A stretch of DNA of 64,000 bases, taken from Brachycybe producta (lineage: Eukaryota > Arthropoda > Diplopoda > Playtdesmida > Andrognathidae). This document shows positions 25,674 to 39,400 of this stretch, piece after piece. Position numbers and translations under genes: made by a program. Below the pieces are notes generated by a model. That model did no database searches, was not told where the DNA came from, and saw only the letters and a list, made by a program, of their open reading frames with translations. The DNA is taken from positions 2,506,027-2,570,026 of the forward strand of contig JAUPFP010000021.1 in the NCBI GenBank assembly GCA_036925085.1, read 5' to 3'. Position 1 is the stretch's first letter; each line of letters opens with the position of its first letter.

Positions 25674-26194
25674 AAGGCTCTGTTTCCACTAGGTGAAAAT
25701 TATTAAAACTGGAAAATTTCAACTGGAAAAATTATTTACAAACTTTAAAAGCTGGGTTTACACGGAGTCGTGAATTGTGCGAGAGCACTACCGGTATGCA
25801 CTGGAGAGAGTACTACCAGGGCGTGTGTTCTCGCTCAATTCACGACTCCGTGTAAACCCAGCTTAAGAAGTAAGCTAACTTCCAGCAAGCGTAGCGAGCA
25901 ATTTTTTTTTAAAGTGCATGAAACCAGCAACAAATTTTTTATACATTGTTCCGCTTTTCTTTCTGTTTTTTCACTAAAATTTGTCATTTTATTTTATTTT
26001 TTTTTGTATTAATAAAAACATCATCTTCCTGTTCTTTTTATTTCTGTGATTTCTAAATTTTTAATCGAGTTTCAAAAAAAAGCTAAAATTGAAATCCATC
26101 AGAACCATCTTCTGAAATAAAATTATTATTCAACTTTTTTCTAATTTAAAACAGAATTTTCACCCTCAATTTGGACAAGTGGAAACAGGGCCTT
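25674..26194. mobile_element. Inverted-repeat element with nested MITE
   Basis: The left end AAGGCTCTGTTTCCACT pairs with AGTGGAAACAGGGCCTT at the right. The 116-bp element 25749-25864 is nested inside. Confidence 0.7.
25749..25864. mobile_element. Short near-perfect palindromic MITE
   Basis: The arms match perfectly for 29 bp from AAGCTGGGTTTACACGGAGT onward, and further with one mismatch; the loop is about 36 bp. The high arm identity suggests a young insertion. Confidence 0.85.
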
Positions 26195-26948
26195 AACAAC
26201 AACAATAATTTAACAATTTGAAATAAAAGGACAGATTCTACTAGCTTCACAATTTTTCTATCATGTCTCAAACGTCATTTGCAGCACCATTTCAGAAGGA
26301 AATGAATTAAAGAAAGAGATGATGAAACAAGATACAAACAAAATAAATGAAAACTCAAATATCATTTTGTTTCTAGATAAATTTAGTCTTAATTAATTAT
26401 GTTAATAATCTTATAGAGTATATAATAAAAGAAATGATCAAATTAATCAGAAGAAAAAAAAAGGAATTTTAGAAAAAAATAAACAGTAAGAAGACACCAT
26501 TAAAATGCCTTTATAAACGCGTAATTAGTCGTCAATTATTCAGAACGCGTCGACTTGCGGCAACGTAATAGACCAATTAAATTAGCATATTAACAAGAAA
26601 TACAATCTACTTTGTAATAAACCTACATATGGGTTATATATCCTAGGGGTTCCAAACATAATAAACTTTTAGACATTTTAACAAAAGTGGAATTTATTAG
26701 GAAAGGGTTTTATCAGTAATTGTTTTGAACAAACAAAAAAAAATAGAAAAGTAATAAGACTGTCATATGACAGCAAATTATCGCATCTAGCTCACAGCTT
26801 TGTAATAGCATATATTTTTAAGATAGCAACATATTTCATATTAAAAAATCTTATAATAATAACTGTTATATGCGAATTACGTCATGTGCCCCTTAAACTC
26901 AAAGGTTACCTTAAATGAGTTTAAGATCAACATATGACTTCTATAATA
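26195..26948. other. No gene recognised
   Basis: AT-rich; includes the inverted partial copy (26755-26900) of the TGTCATATGACAG repeat. Confidence 0.5.
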
Positions 26949-27245
26949 CCTTGTGGACACACATGAGTTAAATGAATTCAAATTAAATGTGTTTAGGTGA
27001 ATTATACGGAATCCAGTTAAGGACATCATGAACCAAATAAAAATTGACTTTATTATTAATATTTTAAATTGAAATACTAAATCAATATTTTGTTATATTT
27101 TATTTAAGTATTAACTCAATATTTTCAGATTATTAACTGAATAAATTGAATTCGACATATTGTTTGTTTGTCCTTCACAGGGCTCTGTAGAACACGTTTA
27201 TTATTTAAATGCATTTAAACTATCAGGTGTGTGTACTAGGTATTA
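26949..27245. repeat. Dispersed repeat, copy 2 of 2
   Basis: Same orientation as copy 1, 21 kb away, with an extra block near 27000-27060 (ACGGAATCCAGTTAAGG and following). Confidence 0.8.
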
Positions 27246-27714
27246 GATTAGTCATAAAAAATCGTTAGATCAACTTTGAGATCCAGATGAAATCCAGTGT
27301 ATTCATGTGGTCCATGAATCCATTTTGTAAAATTTGACAAATTCTCACAGAAAGTTGTGAGAAATATATTTTGTCACAATTTCTGATTAAAAGAATTTAA
27401 AATCAAAATGCAGTCCATGAGGTCTTACAAATCAGAACGAATGTCCGTCTGAGGTCTGACAAATAAACGAGGCCAGAATAAGGTCTTATAAGCCCATGAG
27501 GTCCAATTAAAGTAAGGGTCCGAGTGTACAGCATTAATATCAGTGGTTATCCCCTTGAGTACAAAGTTTATAAGTTAGATGTGACAATTTATTTTAGTTT
27601 TGAGTATTTGTACTTTTTCTTTAATCTAGGATAACATAAGCAGTCAGATCATAACATGACAGATCATAAGCAGTCACATCATAAAATATAACTGATACAA
27701 TTTTTTTTTTAAAT

Positions 27715-28210
27715 TTTCCGTTTAAGTTTGAAAATGACCCAACTTTTTATAAGACAATATTTTTTTAATCTTTGTCTAAAAAAAAGCTTAAAGCTGCCCT
27801 TCTAGTTTCTAATCTTATCAAATGTTTTTTGAGGTGCGTTTATACTTTTAAAACTACATTAAAGTTGATCTGACAAAACTTTTGAACAAACTTTATGTTA
27901 GCATGGTTTGCCCACATTTTAAGGGACAGCTAATAACAACATCTCCTTGAAAATCAATAAGCAAACTTGGCACCGGAATTTCATATCTTTCAAAATAAAC
28001 TTTTTATAGACAAAAATTTTAAAAAATATCGTTCGCTTAAAATTTAGTCATTTTCAAAATCACATAAAAAGCTTATTTTAAAAGATATCAACATGAAAAT
28101 ATTTTCAAGTGATTGAGCTGCTCTTCTAGTTTCTAAAACACATTCAAGTTTCTCTTACATTTTGCAACTGAAAAACAGAATAATCAAGAGTTCAAGAGAC
28201 CTTTACACTT
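27715..28210. mobile_element. Family A copies, partial and core
   Basis: One fragment ends at CTTCTAGTTTCTAATC near 27810; a second core runs from about 27965 to the TTTACACTT at 28209, next to the complete element at 28211. Confidence 0.65.
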
Positions 28211-28738
28211 AAGGTGGCTGAATAGATATTTTGCTTTTGTTTCACCAGACGGCGCCACTAATGCCATACTTCATAGACGTTTTCATAAAATTTGGTCGCA
28301 AAAACATCAAAGCAAACGTTTTTTTTAGAAACAACATTATGAAAAAAAAAAAAAAAATCAAATTGTTTTCAAAACTAGAATAGTACAAAATTATGCTAAA
28401 AGGTGTTTTCAAAGCAATATCTTAAAAAATAAACATTTTTATAGCAGTTTGAAACTTAGGCTTTCGCGCTTTTTTCAAACTGCCATACAAAGTTTTATTT
28501 TGAAAGATATCAATAATGAAAAAGAACATTAGCATTATCACCAACTATATTCTAGTTTCTAAAACACTTTGAATTTTTTTTATTTGTAATGTTTTTTCCT
28601 GAAAAACGTTCACTTGAAAAATATAAATTTTCTCAAAACTGTGGAGCGAAGAGATCTTTCCTATAGAAAATAATAGCTACTCTGCAGTGGCGCCATCCGG
28701 AGAGATAAAAGCAAAATAAATATCTATTCAGATACCTT
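28211..28738. mobile_element. Family A MITE, GGTGGCTGAATAG type, copy 3
   Basis: TTAA is present at both outer edges (CTTAAGGTGG and ATACCTTAAG), which fits a TTAA-targeting (piggyBac-like) origin. It abuts a core-only copy at 27960-28210. Confidence 0.82.
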
Positions 28739-29781
28739 AAGTGAGATTTTTTTTCTCTATGTGGGAACCCTGCTAAGAGAGTGTTGCAAAGTTCAAGTGC
28801 CTAAGTTTTGATCTTTAAGTATTTGGTGCCGTAATGTCTATGATGTTGCAGTTAGTTAGAAAATAGTGATTTATTTTTCATCATTTTCTTTTTTTACTAA
28901 ATTGCATGAAAAAAGAGGACAAACCTCATTTATATAAAAAAGAAGACCAACTTCCGCACAGCAATTTCCCCTCTAACTATTAAAAATAGGATGGAACGCG
29001 AATTGGTTTTTTTTCTTTCTCTCATGCCGTCATGTTTCCCTCCCTCCAACAACATGAATAACAATAGAAACACATTCAAAATTACGTTTGCCTTGGGAAA
29101 TTACAACAACTAAACAATTCTGACTTTTCTATACAATACTACTAACAACATAATTAAAAAGTCATACACTAAAATAAAATAAATCTAAACGTTTATTTCT
29201 AATTTTAAAGGTGAGTTTTTAAAGTGTAAACGGGGCTCCCTTCAACTCTTGCTTTTATTCTGTCATTCCAAAAAAAAATTATGAAATTGTCTTTAGAAGA
29301 AGTTTGAGAAAATTATCATAATTTAAGTAGACGATATTTTCTGAAATTTTTGTTTATATAATTTTTTTTTAATTACGAACTACGAACGAACACGACATGA
29401 AATTGATTCAGTTACCCCGTTCTAGCTTCTAACAAGAATTCTTGAATTTGAGCCTTTCTAAAATTTCGAATAAAGAGGGAGGAGAAAGAGTGACTGTTTT
29501 AATGAAGAAAATATAAATAAAAACACGGGTAAAACCCTTCCCTTAAATACAGTAAGCCATTGACGGCGGGAGATCATTGGTCATACTTGTAAAGCACTAA
29601 AAATCCCCATATTATGTAACGGTAATCCCTCCAAAAACACGAAATGGGGCCAAAGTGGATTCAAAAGTGACGGGCGCCACAAAATCATACCTAACATACT
29701 AAAGATCAATGCAGCTCACATACTACACACTTGACCACCTTCTAGGCACACAAAACACGGACGAATGCACGCTCGCACACA
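28739..29781. other. No gene recognised
   Basis: AT-rich, one eroded family A fragment; nothing else recognised. Confidence 0.45.
29205..29430. mobile_element. Family A fragment
   Basis: AAAGTGTAAACGGGGC left end and a TTCTAGCTTCTAAC right arm; the core is eroded. Confidence 0.55.
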
Positions 29782-30019
29782 CTAAGGTCCGCTTCACACG
29801 AAACACTTTGTGTTGCCACAAGAAGTGTTCGTTTTTTTAGCTGACCATTGATTACTAATAGGGATGTTCACACGAGACATGCACTGCCGCCGTTATTTTT
29901 GCGATGAGTGTTCGAACACTTCATGTTTTTCAATGATGATCAAGGTAGAATCCAGTGGAATGCATTGACAAGATTCAATTCTTTTCAACAAGTGGTCCGT
30001 GTGAAGCCAACCGTGTCAA

Positions 30020-30075
30020 CGAGGCACTGTGTCTCGCTACATAGTAGCAACTATGTAGCGACACACAGTGCCTCG
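30020..30075. other. Long hairpin, 26-bp stem
   Basis: CGAGGCACTGTGTCTCGCTA and ACATAGT pair with their complement with one mismatch, around a 4-nt loop (AGCA). Confidence 0.75.
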
Positions 30076-30084
30076 TGTGACACA

Positions 30085-30503
30085 GACAGTTCTACCCAGC
30101 ACTAAGATTTCGTTTCCCCCACCCTTTTATGAGCGTCAGACCAAATATCAACCAATTAGAAATTGTCGTCTCTCATAAAAGCTAGTGCGGGGCATGTGAC
30201 ATCAGACCAACTAATAAACCAATCAGAAATTGATGGCGCTCATAAAAGGTCACAGGCATTTAGAAATCGGGACGAACTTCAGTTGGCTCCGCCATTTTTA
30301 TGACGACCGGCAACTTCTAATTGGTTTATTGCGTGGTTCAACGTTGAAAAAGGGCGGAGCATGTGACGTCAGACTACATAACCAACCAATTAGAAGTTGC
30401 CGGTCGTCATAAAAAGGGCGGAGCCAACTGAAGTTTGTCCCGATTTCTAAATGACTGTTAAAAGGACAGGGCAAACGAAGTCTTAGTGCTAGGCAGAACT
30501 GTC
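30085..30503. mobile_element. Middle nested inverted-repeat element
   Basis: GACAGTTCTACCCAGCACTA at the left pairs with TAGTGCTAGGCAGAACTGTC at the right. The inner text (TTTTATGAGCGTCAGACC) relates it to the family B-related elements at 6491 and 40880. Confidence 0.7.
30252..30458. mobile_element. Family B MITE, copy 4, nested
   Basis: Flanks AAAAGGTC and AAAAGGAC (7 of 8). It sits inside the related palindrome 30085-30503, which in turn sits inside 29782-30526. TGACGTCA is intact. Confidence 0.87.
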
Positions 30504-30526
30504 TATTCGTGTGAAGCAGCACTTAG

Positions 30527-31700
30527 GCTCTCCATACTCTTTATCATCATTTAGAGACACAAACAGTCGCGCACACACATACATAAAAGCCCTACAAGCA
30601 CGCACAGAAATACACGCATGCACAAAGGGCCCTAAAGGAAAAATTCCACACACTGAATTAAATCCCACTGTAACTTTGTAAGGTATTTAGTGGAAGCTCC
30701 ATATATCTTTCAGTGCATCTTTTCTGGTGTTTTTTTTTTCAGCATGTGTGATTCTTCCCTAAATCCACACACACAAGTAAACGTGCAGCCATAGATTGGA
30801 CCCATAGATCAAATCTAATCTTAAAATCAAGTCATTTTTCTTAAAGAATGAGGGTAGAAAAGATAAAAACCAGCATTAGAAAATGACAAAAGAAAAAAAG
30901 ATCTTCCATGTTGATTATTGGCCTCGAAAAAAAAGAAGACCATAAATATACGATATACATGATGACCAGTGGTCAACAAAGTGTCATGCGAGAACACACT
31001 CGTAGGAAACGTGAAGAAAATATTTAAATATGTTTTATATCAGCTTAACCTCATCCAATGGTCATTTTTCTGAATATATAATTAAAAGGGGGGGTAAATT
31101 ATTACAAAATGAGGACATTATTGTTGAAATTATACGTGTAAATTTAATTTCAAGCATTTTTTTCATTATTATATTTTTTTTTTGAAAATTATAATTACAA
31201 ATTTTTTTTAATTGAACCGCAAAATTATTAAACAATAAAATAATGACTATACTGACTTAACTGAATGACTTAACTGAATTTTAACTACATTTCTTAAATT
31301 ATTTGATATGTTCGGATAGAAAAAATCAATGAAGTTATCTGACGTCATCATCATTATTATCGATTGTCAATTATTTCATAATAAATGAGATTGTTGCAAA
31401 TAACAATCACTTTTTTTTAATTTAATTAGTTCAATCAAATTGAAAATTGAGTTTCCGGTGAGAAATTGTTTAAATAATACGGAGGCTAAAGTGGAGAGAG
31501 AGAGAAAAAAAAAGTGGGCGAAGACGACGTCACTATTGTGGTTTTCATGTTGTGGTCAAAGTGACACCCAGCTGGAGGAGAGAGGGGGGGCCCATAGCCC
31601 CTTTTGCATCATAATTGTCTTTACACCTATTTGGTCAAATTTTTATTTAGGTACATTTACACTATAGACTTTTTGAAGCATAATTAATTGATTTATTATA
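30527..31700. other. No gene recognised
   Basis: AT-rich; only chance ORFs under 80 codons. Confidence 0.5.
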
Positions 31701-32155
31701 CAGGGTGTGTTTCATTTAGTCTGAAAAAGTAGAACAAATTAGGTAAAGTAGTTTATTCGAACATAGGGTTGGAACACACAGACCACTTTTCGTGGTCGAG
31801 TTAGATTGCAAAATGAAGACGGGTTGTAGCCAAAACCGACCACATCAATTCCTTCAATAAAAAATAAATTGCAACCACAGCATAACTAAACCTGCAACTG
31901 CATTTTGCAGTCGAAATCAACTACTAAAAGTCGTCTGTGTGCTAAAACCCTTTGATGAAATGGAAAAAAAAATCGTTTGGCTTCGTTCACACCAGGTACA
32001 TAATATAGTAACTGGAAGTCAATTGCGTACACATTTGCACACATCTGTACACTTATGTACGCGTACAGCTGCGACACCTGCTGCAATTATTTCATGGTTT
32101 GAATCAACCTTCAGTTAACTTTACAATATGATTAAAGACTTAATGAGACACCTTG
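31701..32155. mobile_element. TA-flanked inverted-repeat element
   Basis: The left end CAGGGTGTGTTTCATTTAGT and the right end approximate complement (TTAATGAGACACCTTG) are each bordered by TA, as for Tc1/mariner MITEs. A second repeat (31767-31957) is nested inside. Confidence 0.65.
31767..31957. mobile_element. GGTTGGAACACAC repeat, copy 1
   Basis: An imperfect inverted repeat with GACCACTTTTCG and TTTTGCAGTCGAAA blocks; copy 2 is at 37400-37570. Confidence 0.65.
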
Positions 32156-33730
32156 TATATTAATTTTATCTTATGCAAAACCATAAAAAATCAATATATT
32201 TCAGCCAAAATAGAGGGAGAAAAGGCATTCTACAAAATTACTAGGCAATTTACGAAACCAAAGATTCAGTAACAAATTTAAATATTTACTAACATTTTAG
32301 GCAATGTGCAAAAATATCTAAAACAAAATAATTCAAGTTATCCAAAATTTAAAAAAAAACTAATTTAGCAATTAAATGAGTTTGAGTAATTCTTTCAATT
32401 AGGATCCCTCCTAGCCTCTAAGATCTTGGACACCTTTCGATGCAAAATATATGACAAAAACGCTGACCTTAACATGGAGGCTAGCAGCTTTTATGAGCTT
32501 AATAAAAATATCTCTAAATTTTATAAACTTGTATAAAAAGTATATAATGTAAACGTACCATTAAAAACCACAAAAAAAAATTAAATTAAATAACTTTCAA
32601 AACACCCTGTAATTTCAAAATGCGACCACTAGTATCCAAGAGGTATAAGTAACAGAAGTAATGTTTCTGATTAAAATAAAGAGTTCAAAACTTTCAAAGT
32701 CAAGAGATCTCTATGGATATCAATGTTTTAGTTCGACGTTTTGAGGCTAGATAGAGATAGCAGTAAACAAGTAGCTTATTCATTTATTTTTATTGTCCAC
32801 AACATTTTTTTATCATTTAAATGACAAAATGTGCAAATGTGGTTACTTATCTCCATTTTTATATTTAAAAAAAAAGTCACTTATCCCTCTTGGCTTCTAG
32901 GGTGCTCAAATGCAGGTTAAAGGTCATAAGTAGAGTTTTTGCATTACGAAATGAAAAATAAAGAAGAGATGGATTTCAACAATTAAAAGATTGACCCTCG
33001 CAAAAAGAAACGGACATCACAATGATGATGATAATAATAATACTTACAGAACATCAACCATAATGATGATAATAATAATGTTAATAAATAAAATGTACAT
33101 AATATGAAATTGTAACTAATGGCTGTGGTTCTCCTTTTTGTTAGAAACATTTTTCGGCAACTTCCTTGGTGAAAACAAGACTCAATAATAATAAGAACCC
33201 ATTAAAAGGGAATGCAAAATGCAACACAGGAAGTAACTGACATATACATTAAATACTAGAAAAACCCCCCAACAAAATTGGCAAACGAACGTAAAATTAA
33301 AAAAAAGAAACATTTCTCAAAATAAATAAATGTTCAGAGAAATGCGGTTTAAATGCGGTTTTTTTAAATATATATTATATTATTATTTTAGAAGTTTTAT
33401 GGGTTAATGAATATTAAATATATTATTATATAAAAATAACGTCACATTCAAGATTCACATTTATAAACACTATAATAATAGTGATTGTATTTTTCTTCTG
33501 TTTTTTCTTAATTATAAATAATTATGTGGATATGAATATATTTAAAACATGACATCATTATAGGGCCCCAAAATATGTTTGTATGGGTGTGTACAAAGTC
33601 TAAATTATTAATAATAATAATAATATTCATTATAAATACGTCATACTTACGTCATAGATTTTCTTCAAACTCCTAAAATTCTTCTTCAACAACGAAAAAG
33701 AATCTTATTTTTTTAAAACACATTTTAGCT
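32156..33730. other. No gene recognised
   Basis: AT-rich; several (AAT)n or (GAT)n runs near 33020-33090 and 33605. Confidence 0.5.
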
Positions 33731-34418
33731 CGGCTTCACAGGGACCACTTTTTGTCGCCACGAACTGGTTGGCGTGGCTTCTTTCACACGGACTACTTTG
33801 TGGTGCCACCTAAAGTTGTCGTTTTTAGCAGACCACTGATTAGTCTAAGACTCGGATTTTTATACAATATCAAGCAAATGTTTCTCAATCTGTGGCTCAA
33901 TAGCCAATTGTGAAGAAAGAATTCTGTTTAGAGATCAACCAACAGTAATGGTGTTTCTTTTTTCAAACAAAAACACTGGTTAGAGGCTAATTTATAACTT
34001 TAGTTGGCAACTGATTGTAACAAGACAGTTAGCCTCTAACTAGCATTTTTGATAGAAAAAGCATAATTGCAATTACTGTCTAATGATGATGATTACAAAT
34101 TGGGCACTTGGGCAACAAATTGAGGAACACTTGGTTGATTTTGCATAAAAATCAAGCGCCTATACTCATAAAATAGTAGGTGTTCACACGAGTCACCACC
34201 ACCGAGTTTTTTTTTTGCTGCTTCACAGTAGTGGAGATGTGTGGTTGAGTCATACTGCAAGTGACGACCACCACCATTTTTGTCAGAAAGAATCAAGATC
34301 ATACCAAGTGGCCGCCGCACCGACGCAGCCGGTCATTGTTTTCAAATAGCAAACCACGTCAACGTCATTTTGTGGCACCATAAACTAGCGGTCACACAAA
34401 GTGGTTTCTGTGAAGCCA
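33731..34418. mobile_element. Inverted-repeat element with GGCTTCACA ends
   Basis: The left end GGCTTCACAGGGACCACTT pairs with the right end AAGTGGTTTCTGTGAAGCC. An internal second block (GGCTTCTTTCACACGGACTA) suggests duplicated ends or a nested copy. A lone end of the same kind is at 45926-45956. Confidence 0.6.
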
Positions 34419-34674
34419 GTCTATGAATATTCCTCCTGCTAGAAAACAAATTAAGAAAAATTAAATTAAATTTCTAGGTCGAGCTTCCAAAACACCTGAA
34501 AAAACAAACAAACAAACAAACATGAGGTTCAAAACGTGGTCACCACAAGTGGTCAAAGCTGTCAATGCCCCAAACAACTTCTTGTCCGCACGAAAAGGTG
34601 GCGAATTATCAGTAACCGAGTTGTAACCAATAAGACAAAGAAAAAGACGATGAAGACGAAGAATTTACAGCCAA

Positions 34675-36406
34675 TCAGGCAAGACTCATAGTATCATGTA
34701 ACATACTTTCGCATTCCGTGATGGGACTGGTTCGAATATCAGACGAGCACGTATTGGAACAAGTGTGTTGAAGTCTTGCGTGTCCACGTCCACCACCACC
34801 ACCGCCTCCACCAGCACCGCCGCGCGCCTCACCGTTCATACCGAGCTCGTAATTAGCTGAACGGTAATGAAGTCGAGCGTTTCCCTTTGGACATCCGCCA
34901 CCGCAAGCCTGATTCGAACAGGTTCGCATCATCATACGACGGAAGTTACTCGACATGAAACTGTAGATGATCGGATTGAGACAACTATGAACGAACGGAA
35001 GTAGGGTGATGGCCACTTTAAGAGAATACATGACCGGAGTGTACAAGAGGAGACCCTTCTTAAGTAGGATGTTCAACACGAGATATGGACCCCAGCAAAT
35101 CAGGAACAAAACGATCACCAAAATCAACATCTTGATTACCTAAATTAAAATACAATGTCTCATTATTATTTAAGCTGAATTTTAAAAAAATGTAATCGTC
35201 CCTCTCGAACTCTTGTCTTTCACAAGTGCAAAATGAAGAAAAACTTGAATGTCTTTTAAAAACTAGAAGGGTAGGTAGCTCAATCACTTCAGGGTATTTT
35301 CATGTTAATATCTTTCAAAATAAGCTTTTTTTTTGGCAGTTCCAAACTTTAAGCAATGATGGAACTATCTTTCTAGTTTTTAAACACTTAATTTCGCTCC
35401 TGAAACATAAGGTGGCTGAATAGATATTTATTTTGTTTTTGTCTCTAACGCTATGACTCTGTAGACGTTTTTTCTAAAATGTGGACGTAAAAACGTCAAG
35501 CAAACGTTTTTTAAAAGTAACATTATGAAAAAAAAAATTCGAATTGTTTTCAAAACTAGAATGGTAAAAGATGTCAATGGAAAAACCAAAAAAGGGTCAT
35601 TTTCAAACTGCTATAAAATGTTTATTTTTTACGATATTGCAATGAAAAAACTTTTAACATACTTTTTTACCATTCTAGTTTTGAAAAAGATTTGCATGTT
35701 TTTCATAATGTTGTTTTTAAAGAAACGTTCGCTTGACGTTTTTGTGGGTCCTAATTTTACAAAAAAAAACGTGATTAAAGCATTAGCCACGATAGTGGCG
35801 CCATCCGGAAGGACACAAGAAAAAATAAATATCTATTCAGCCATCTCAAGAAGTTGATATAAATTTTAATAAAACTTATTTTGAAATGCTCTTTTTTTAT
35901 CATTCATCAAAATAAATAATATGTTAAATTGTTAATTATTTATTATTAATTATTAACGACTCGATAAACAATTGAATGATTATTTATCTGAGTTATAAAA
36001 AACCGGTTTCATTGTTTCATTTCATAGACTTAATATATATGTTTATTCAATTACTAGTGGGGTAACCCATCATAAATGACTGGAGCAAAATTCACAGGCA
36101 ATTGTGCGCATGCGCGTCGTTTGTTCCTTTTTTTACTCCTTTCATTATAATTTCAGTCACCCCTCCCACTTTCCCCCCCCCCCTCCACGTTTCTCTCTCT
36201 CTCCCCTCTACACTTTCCAATCGTTTCCCCCTCTCCACTTTAATATCATGGGGTTCTTGGATGGGAAGAGTTCAACATATAGTTGACCTTGAGAAAAAAA
36301 AAAGTAGTTCATTTATTTAAATTTATATAAATTCCGACGTGCTTCAATGGTTTTTGTTACTCCACACACACACACAAACACACAGACCTGGGATATTATA
36401 TATATA

Positions 36407-36498
<92 letters not shown>

Positions 36499-39400
36499 GG
36501 CTTAAATAATAAATTCTCTGTGGAAATCTTAACACAATTGCATATAGATTAAACTTCGATTAAACTATGGAAACACTAACTTTGAACAAATTTTACCAAT
36601 TATATTTTCATTTTTATTAATAAATTTGGATTTCTTTCTCTCTCTTCCTCCATCTTTCTCTATACAATATCTCTCTTTCTGTCTCTCTTTTCTTCATATT
36701 CATTTCTGTTATCATTATTTCTATCTCTTATTACAATAACAATTAGTACTCTGCTAGCAGCCAAATAGGCCTATGTTGACTATGATATAATTATTACTAA
36801 ATTAACCAGCTATGTTTTAGTTGTTTGTAGTTTGTTTTAAATTACAATTTTTATAAAGTCAAGTGGGTTCATTTGTTACAAATGTAATTTAAGAAAAAAT
36901 ATACTGTTTGAATTTGTATTGTTCTTTAAAAAAAAAATAATAAGAAAAAAAGGCAAAGTAACTAAAATTCTATTTTAATATAAATTGAATACATTTTTTT
37001 ATATTTTGAAAATTAAGTAGAAAGTTTTGATATAAAAACATTTATCTTATTTTTGTATTAAATTAGAATAAAACTATCAACTTTCTAATGATCCTCATAT
37101 ATGATTGTTTTTGAAATTGTGGTGGAGTGGAGTTGAAAAATGTGTTCTAAACATAGCTTAAATTAAGTAATGAGCTCCAAACTAGGGTCAGCGGACTGGC
37201 CTATCGCACAATCGGGCATTTTTCTAACGGGTCGTCGCTTAAGTTTGAAAGCCTGTTTTTTTCATTTGTGTACCGATTTTATGATTAAACTCGATAAAAA
37301 TTTAAAAATCACATAACAAAAAAATAAGAACAGAAAGCATAGAGCTTTAGACAATATATTTTAGAAAAAATAATAATTTTACTGTCAGGGAAATTTGGTT
37401 GAAACAGGGTTGAAACACACAAGACCACTTTTCGGCTACAAAATGAAGTCGGGTTGTCACCAAAACTGACCACTAGGAGTTTTTTTCATAGAAAAATACA
37501 TTGCAATCACAACCCAACCACCTTTAACTTGATTTTGCAGTCGAAAAGTGGTCTGTGAATTCCAACTCTTAAGACATTTTTGGAGTTCCCCTTAGGGCCG
37601 AACAAATTACTTCTCTTGGGCCGTATTTTTTTTTTTTCTGTTCCCCCTTTGCCCAAAACAAACAAAGAATGGAATAGTGAAAACACAATTGGTTGAGAGG
37701 ATAAAAGTTACTTTACTATAAGAAATGTTGTCGAATTTAAAAAGCAATGCACGTCATAAGTTACTTGGTATTATTATAACACTGGATATAGATTAAATAT
37801 CTTATCACTACACTGCACTACACTACACTCTTCTTTTTTTTTTTTGCTTTTCTACTTTTTTGTGTTTCCTTTTTTCATTGTATGCAATTTGCTAAATCTG
37901 AGAAGAATCATCATTAATCCTTCCTTTCTATATATATAAAAAAATACCCCAAAGTAACTGAAAACCTTCATTGATATAGATTTTCTAGAGTGTATCCAAA
38001 GTCATTACATCATAACAAAAATATATCTTAAAATAAGGTTCAAGTCATAAATATGTAATTACACTTTAGAAACACTCAAGAGTTAATGTAGAATTAGATC
38101 ATTAAGGCTTAAACAGCATAAAAGAAATATTCTAAAGATGATGTTCTTCTTGTTGTAAAAAAAAAAAAGATCATCATGACTAGCATTTGAGATTAAGCTA
38201 TTTTACAAGTTACTTCTTTATAGTTTAGAATAAACTTTTTTCTTCTTCTTCTTCTTAATGACATCATTATAGAAATATGCCTATTACATGACTCCTTCTT
38301 ACTGCCAAAATGAAAAATCAGTCATTTTGCAAAATTCTCTAGTCAGTGTGCATCAATATACCAACAACATAAATACTAAATATACTGAAACCTCGTTTTC
38401 ACGATGATAGTTGCTGTCATGAGAGCAACTATCGCGAGAACCATCAGGTTATACAGTTAACTGCAGTTAATATCAACATACAAATCTAGAAGAAGAAAAA
38501 AAAAACCTGAAAACTTTGTAGGTTTTTTAAAAAAAAAAACATTCCCTAGTAATTTTCCAAAATTACTTAATTTTTCACTTTGGCTGTAACATATACAGGG
38601 TGGGCCAAAAAAGTGAGAACATCGCGTAAAAAGTAATATAATTACATCAAAATTTGTTTAACTGTATCCATAATAGCTTAAATTGTTTACTCATTTACTT
38701 ACTTACCTATTTAGCTATATGATGACTTTACTTCGACAATTTCAGGGTGCCATCTTTGGTTTTAATATGCCAGTTGTTTACATCAGCAGGTTAAATTTGT
38801 TTTACCAAGAATGACAAAAATTACCGCGGAAGATCATCGTATTCTGATTAAACATTTGCGAATTGAAAAACAGTGGGGTGCTAGGAGAATGACCAATGAG
38901 TTTCCAAACAAAGTCTGGAGCATAGCTAGTGTTAGTCGGGTTATCAATAAAATTGACAACGACGGTACAACAGAACATAAACCCAGAATTGGTAGACCAA
39001 AATCTGCCAGAACACAACAGAATATTAAGCGGGTGAGTGGGCTAATCTGCAGTCAAAATGATGATCCTCACAGTCACAAAAGCCCGCGGGAAATACAAAC
39101 AAAATTACATGAAACAATATAATTAATTAAATTATATTTTTAAATAACTCATATGCTACAAGATGTTCTCATTTTTTTTTGGCCCACCCTGTATATGTCT
39201 ATACATTTTTCTGCTTACTGGAAATGTCTTATAAATTGTGGTCCTGTCTCTATTTAAACAAAAAAAAAGTTAGGCAAAGACATGATAAAGTGCCAACCAA
39301 TATACAGCAACAGTTGGCTTTCATTAATGTTCACACATTTTATCTTGGCATATATTTTCTTCTAGTCTATAAATATATGAAAATATCATCATTATTATTA

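Larger units (their letters stand above)
29782..30526. mobile_element. Outer inverted-repeat element with nested MITEs
   Basis: The ends are CTAAGGTCCGCTTCACACGA and the approximate complement near 30500-30526. It holds a 26-bp-stem hairpin at 30020-30075 and the nested elements 30085-30503 and 30252-30458. Confidence 0.65.
35849..38595. other. GPCR intron, first part: repeats only
   Basis: Apart from the listed repeats this is AT-rich DNA with no exon-like segment on either strand. Confidence 0.5.
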
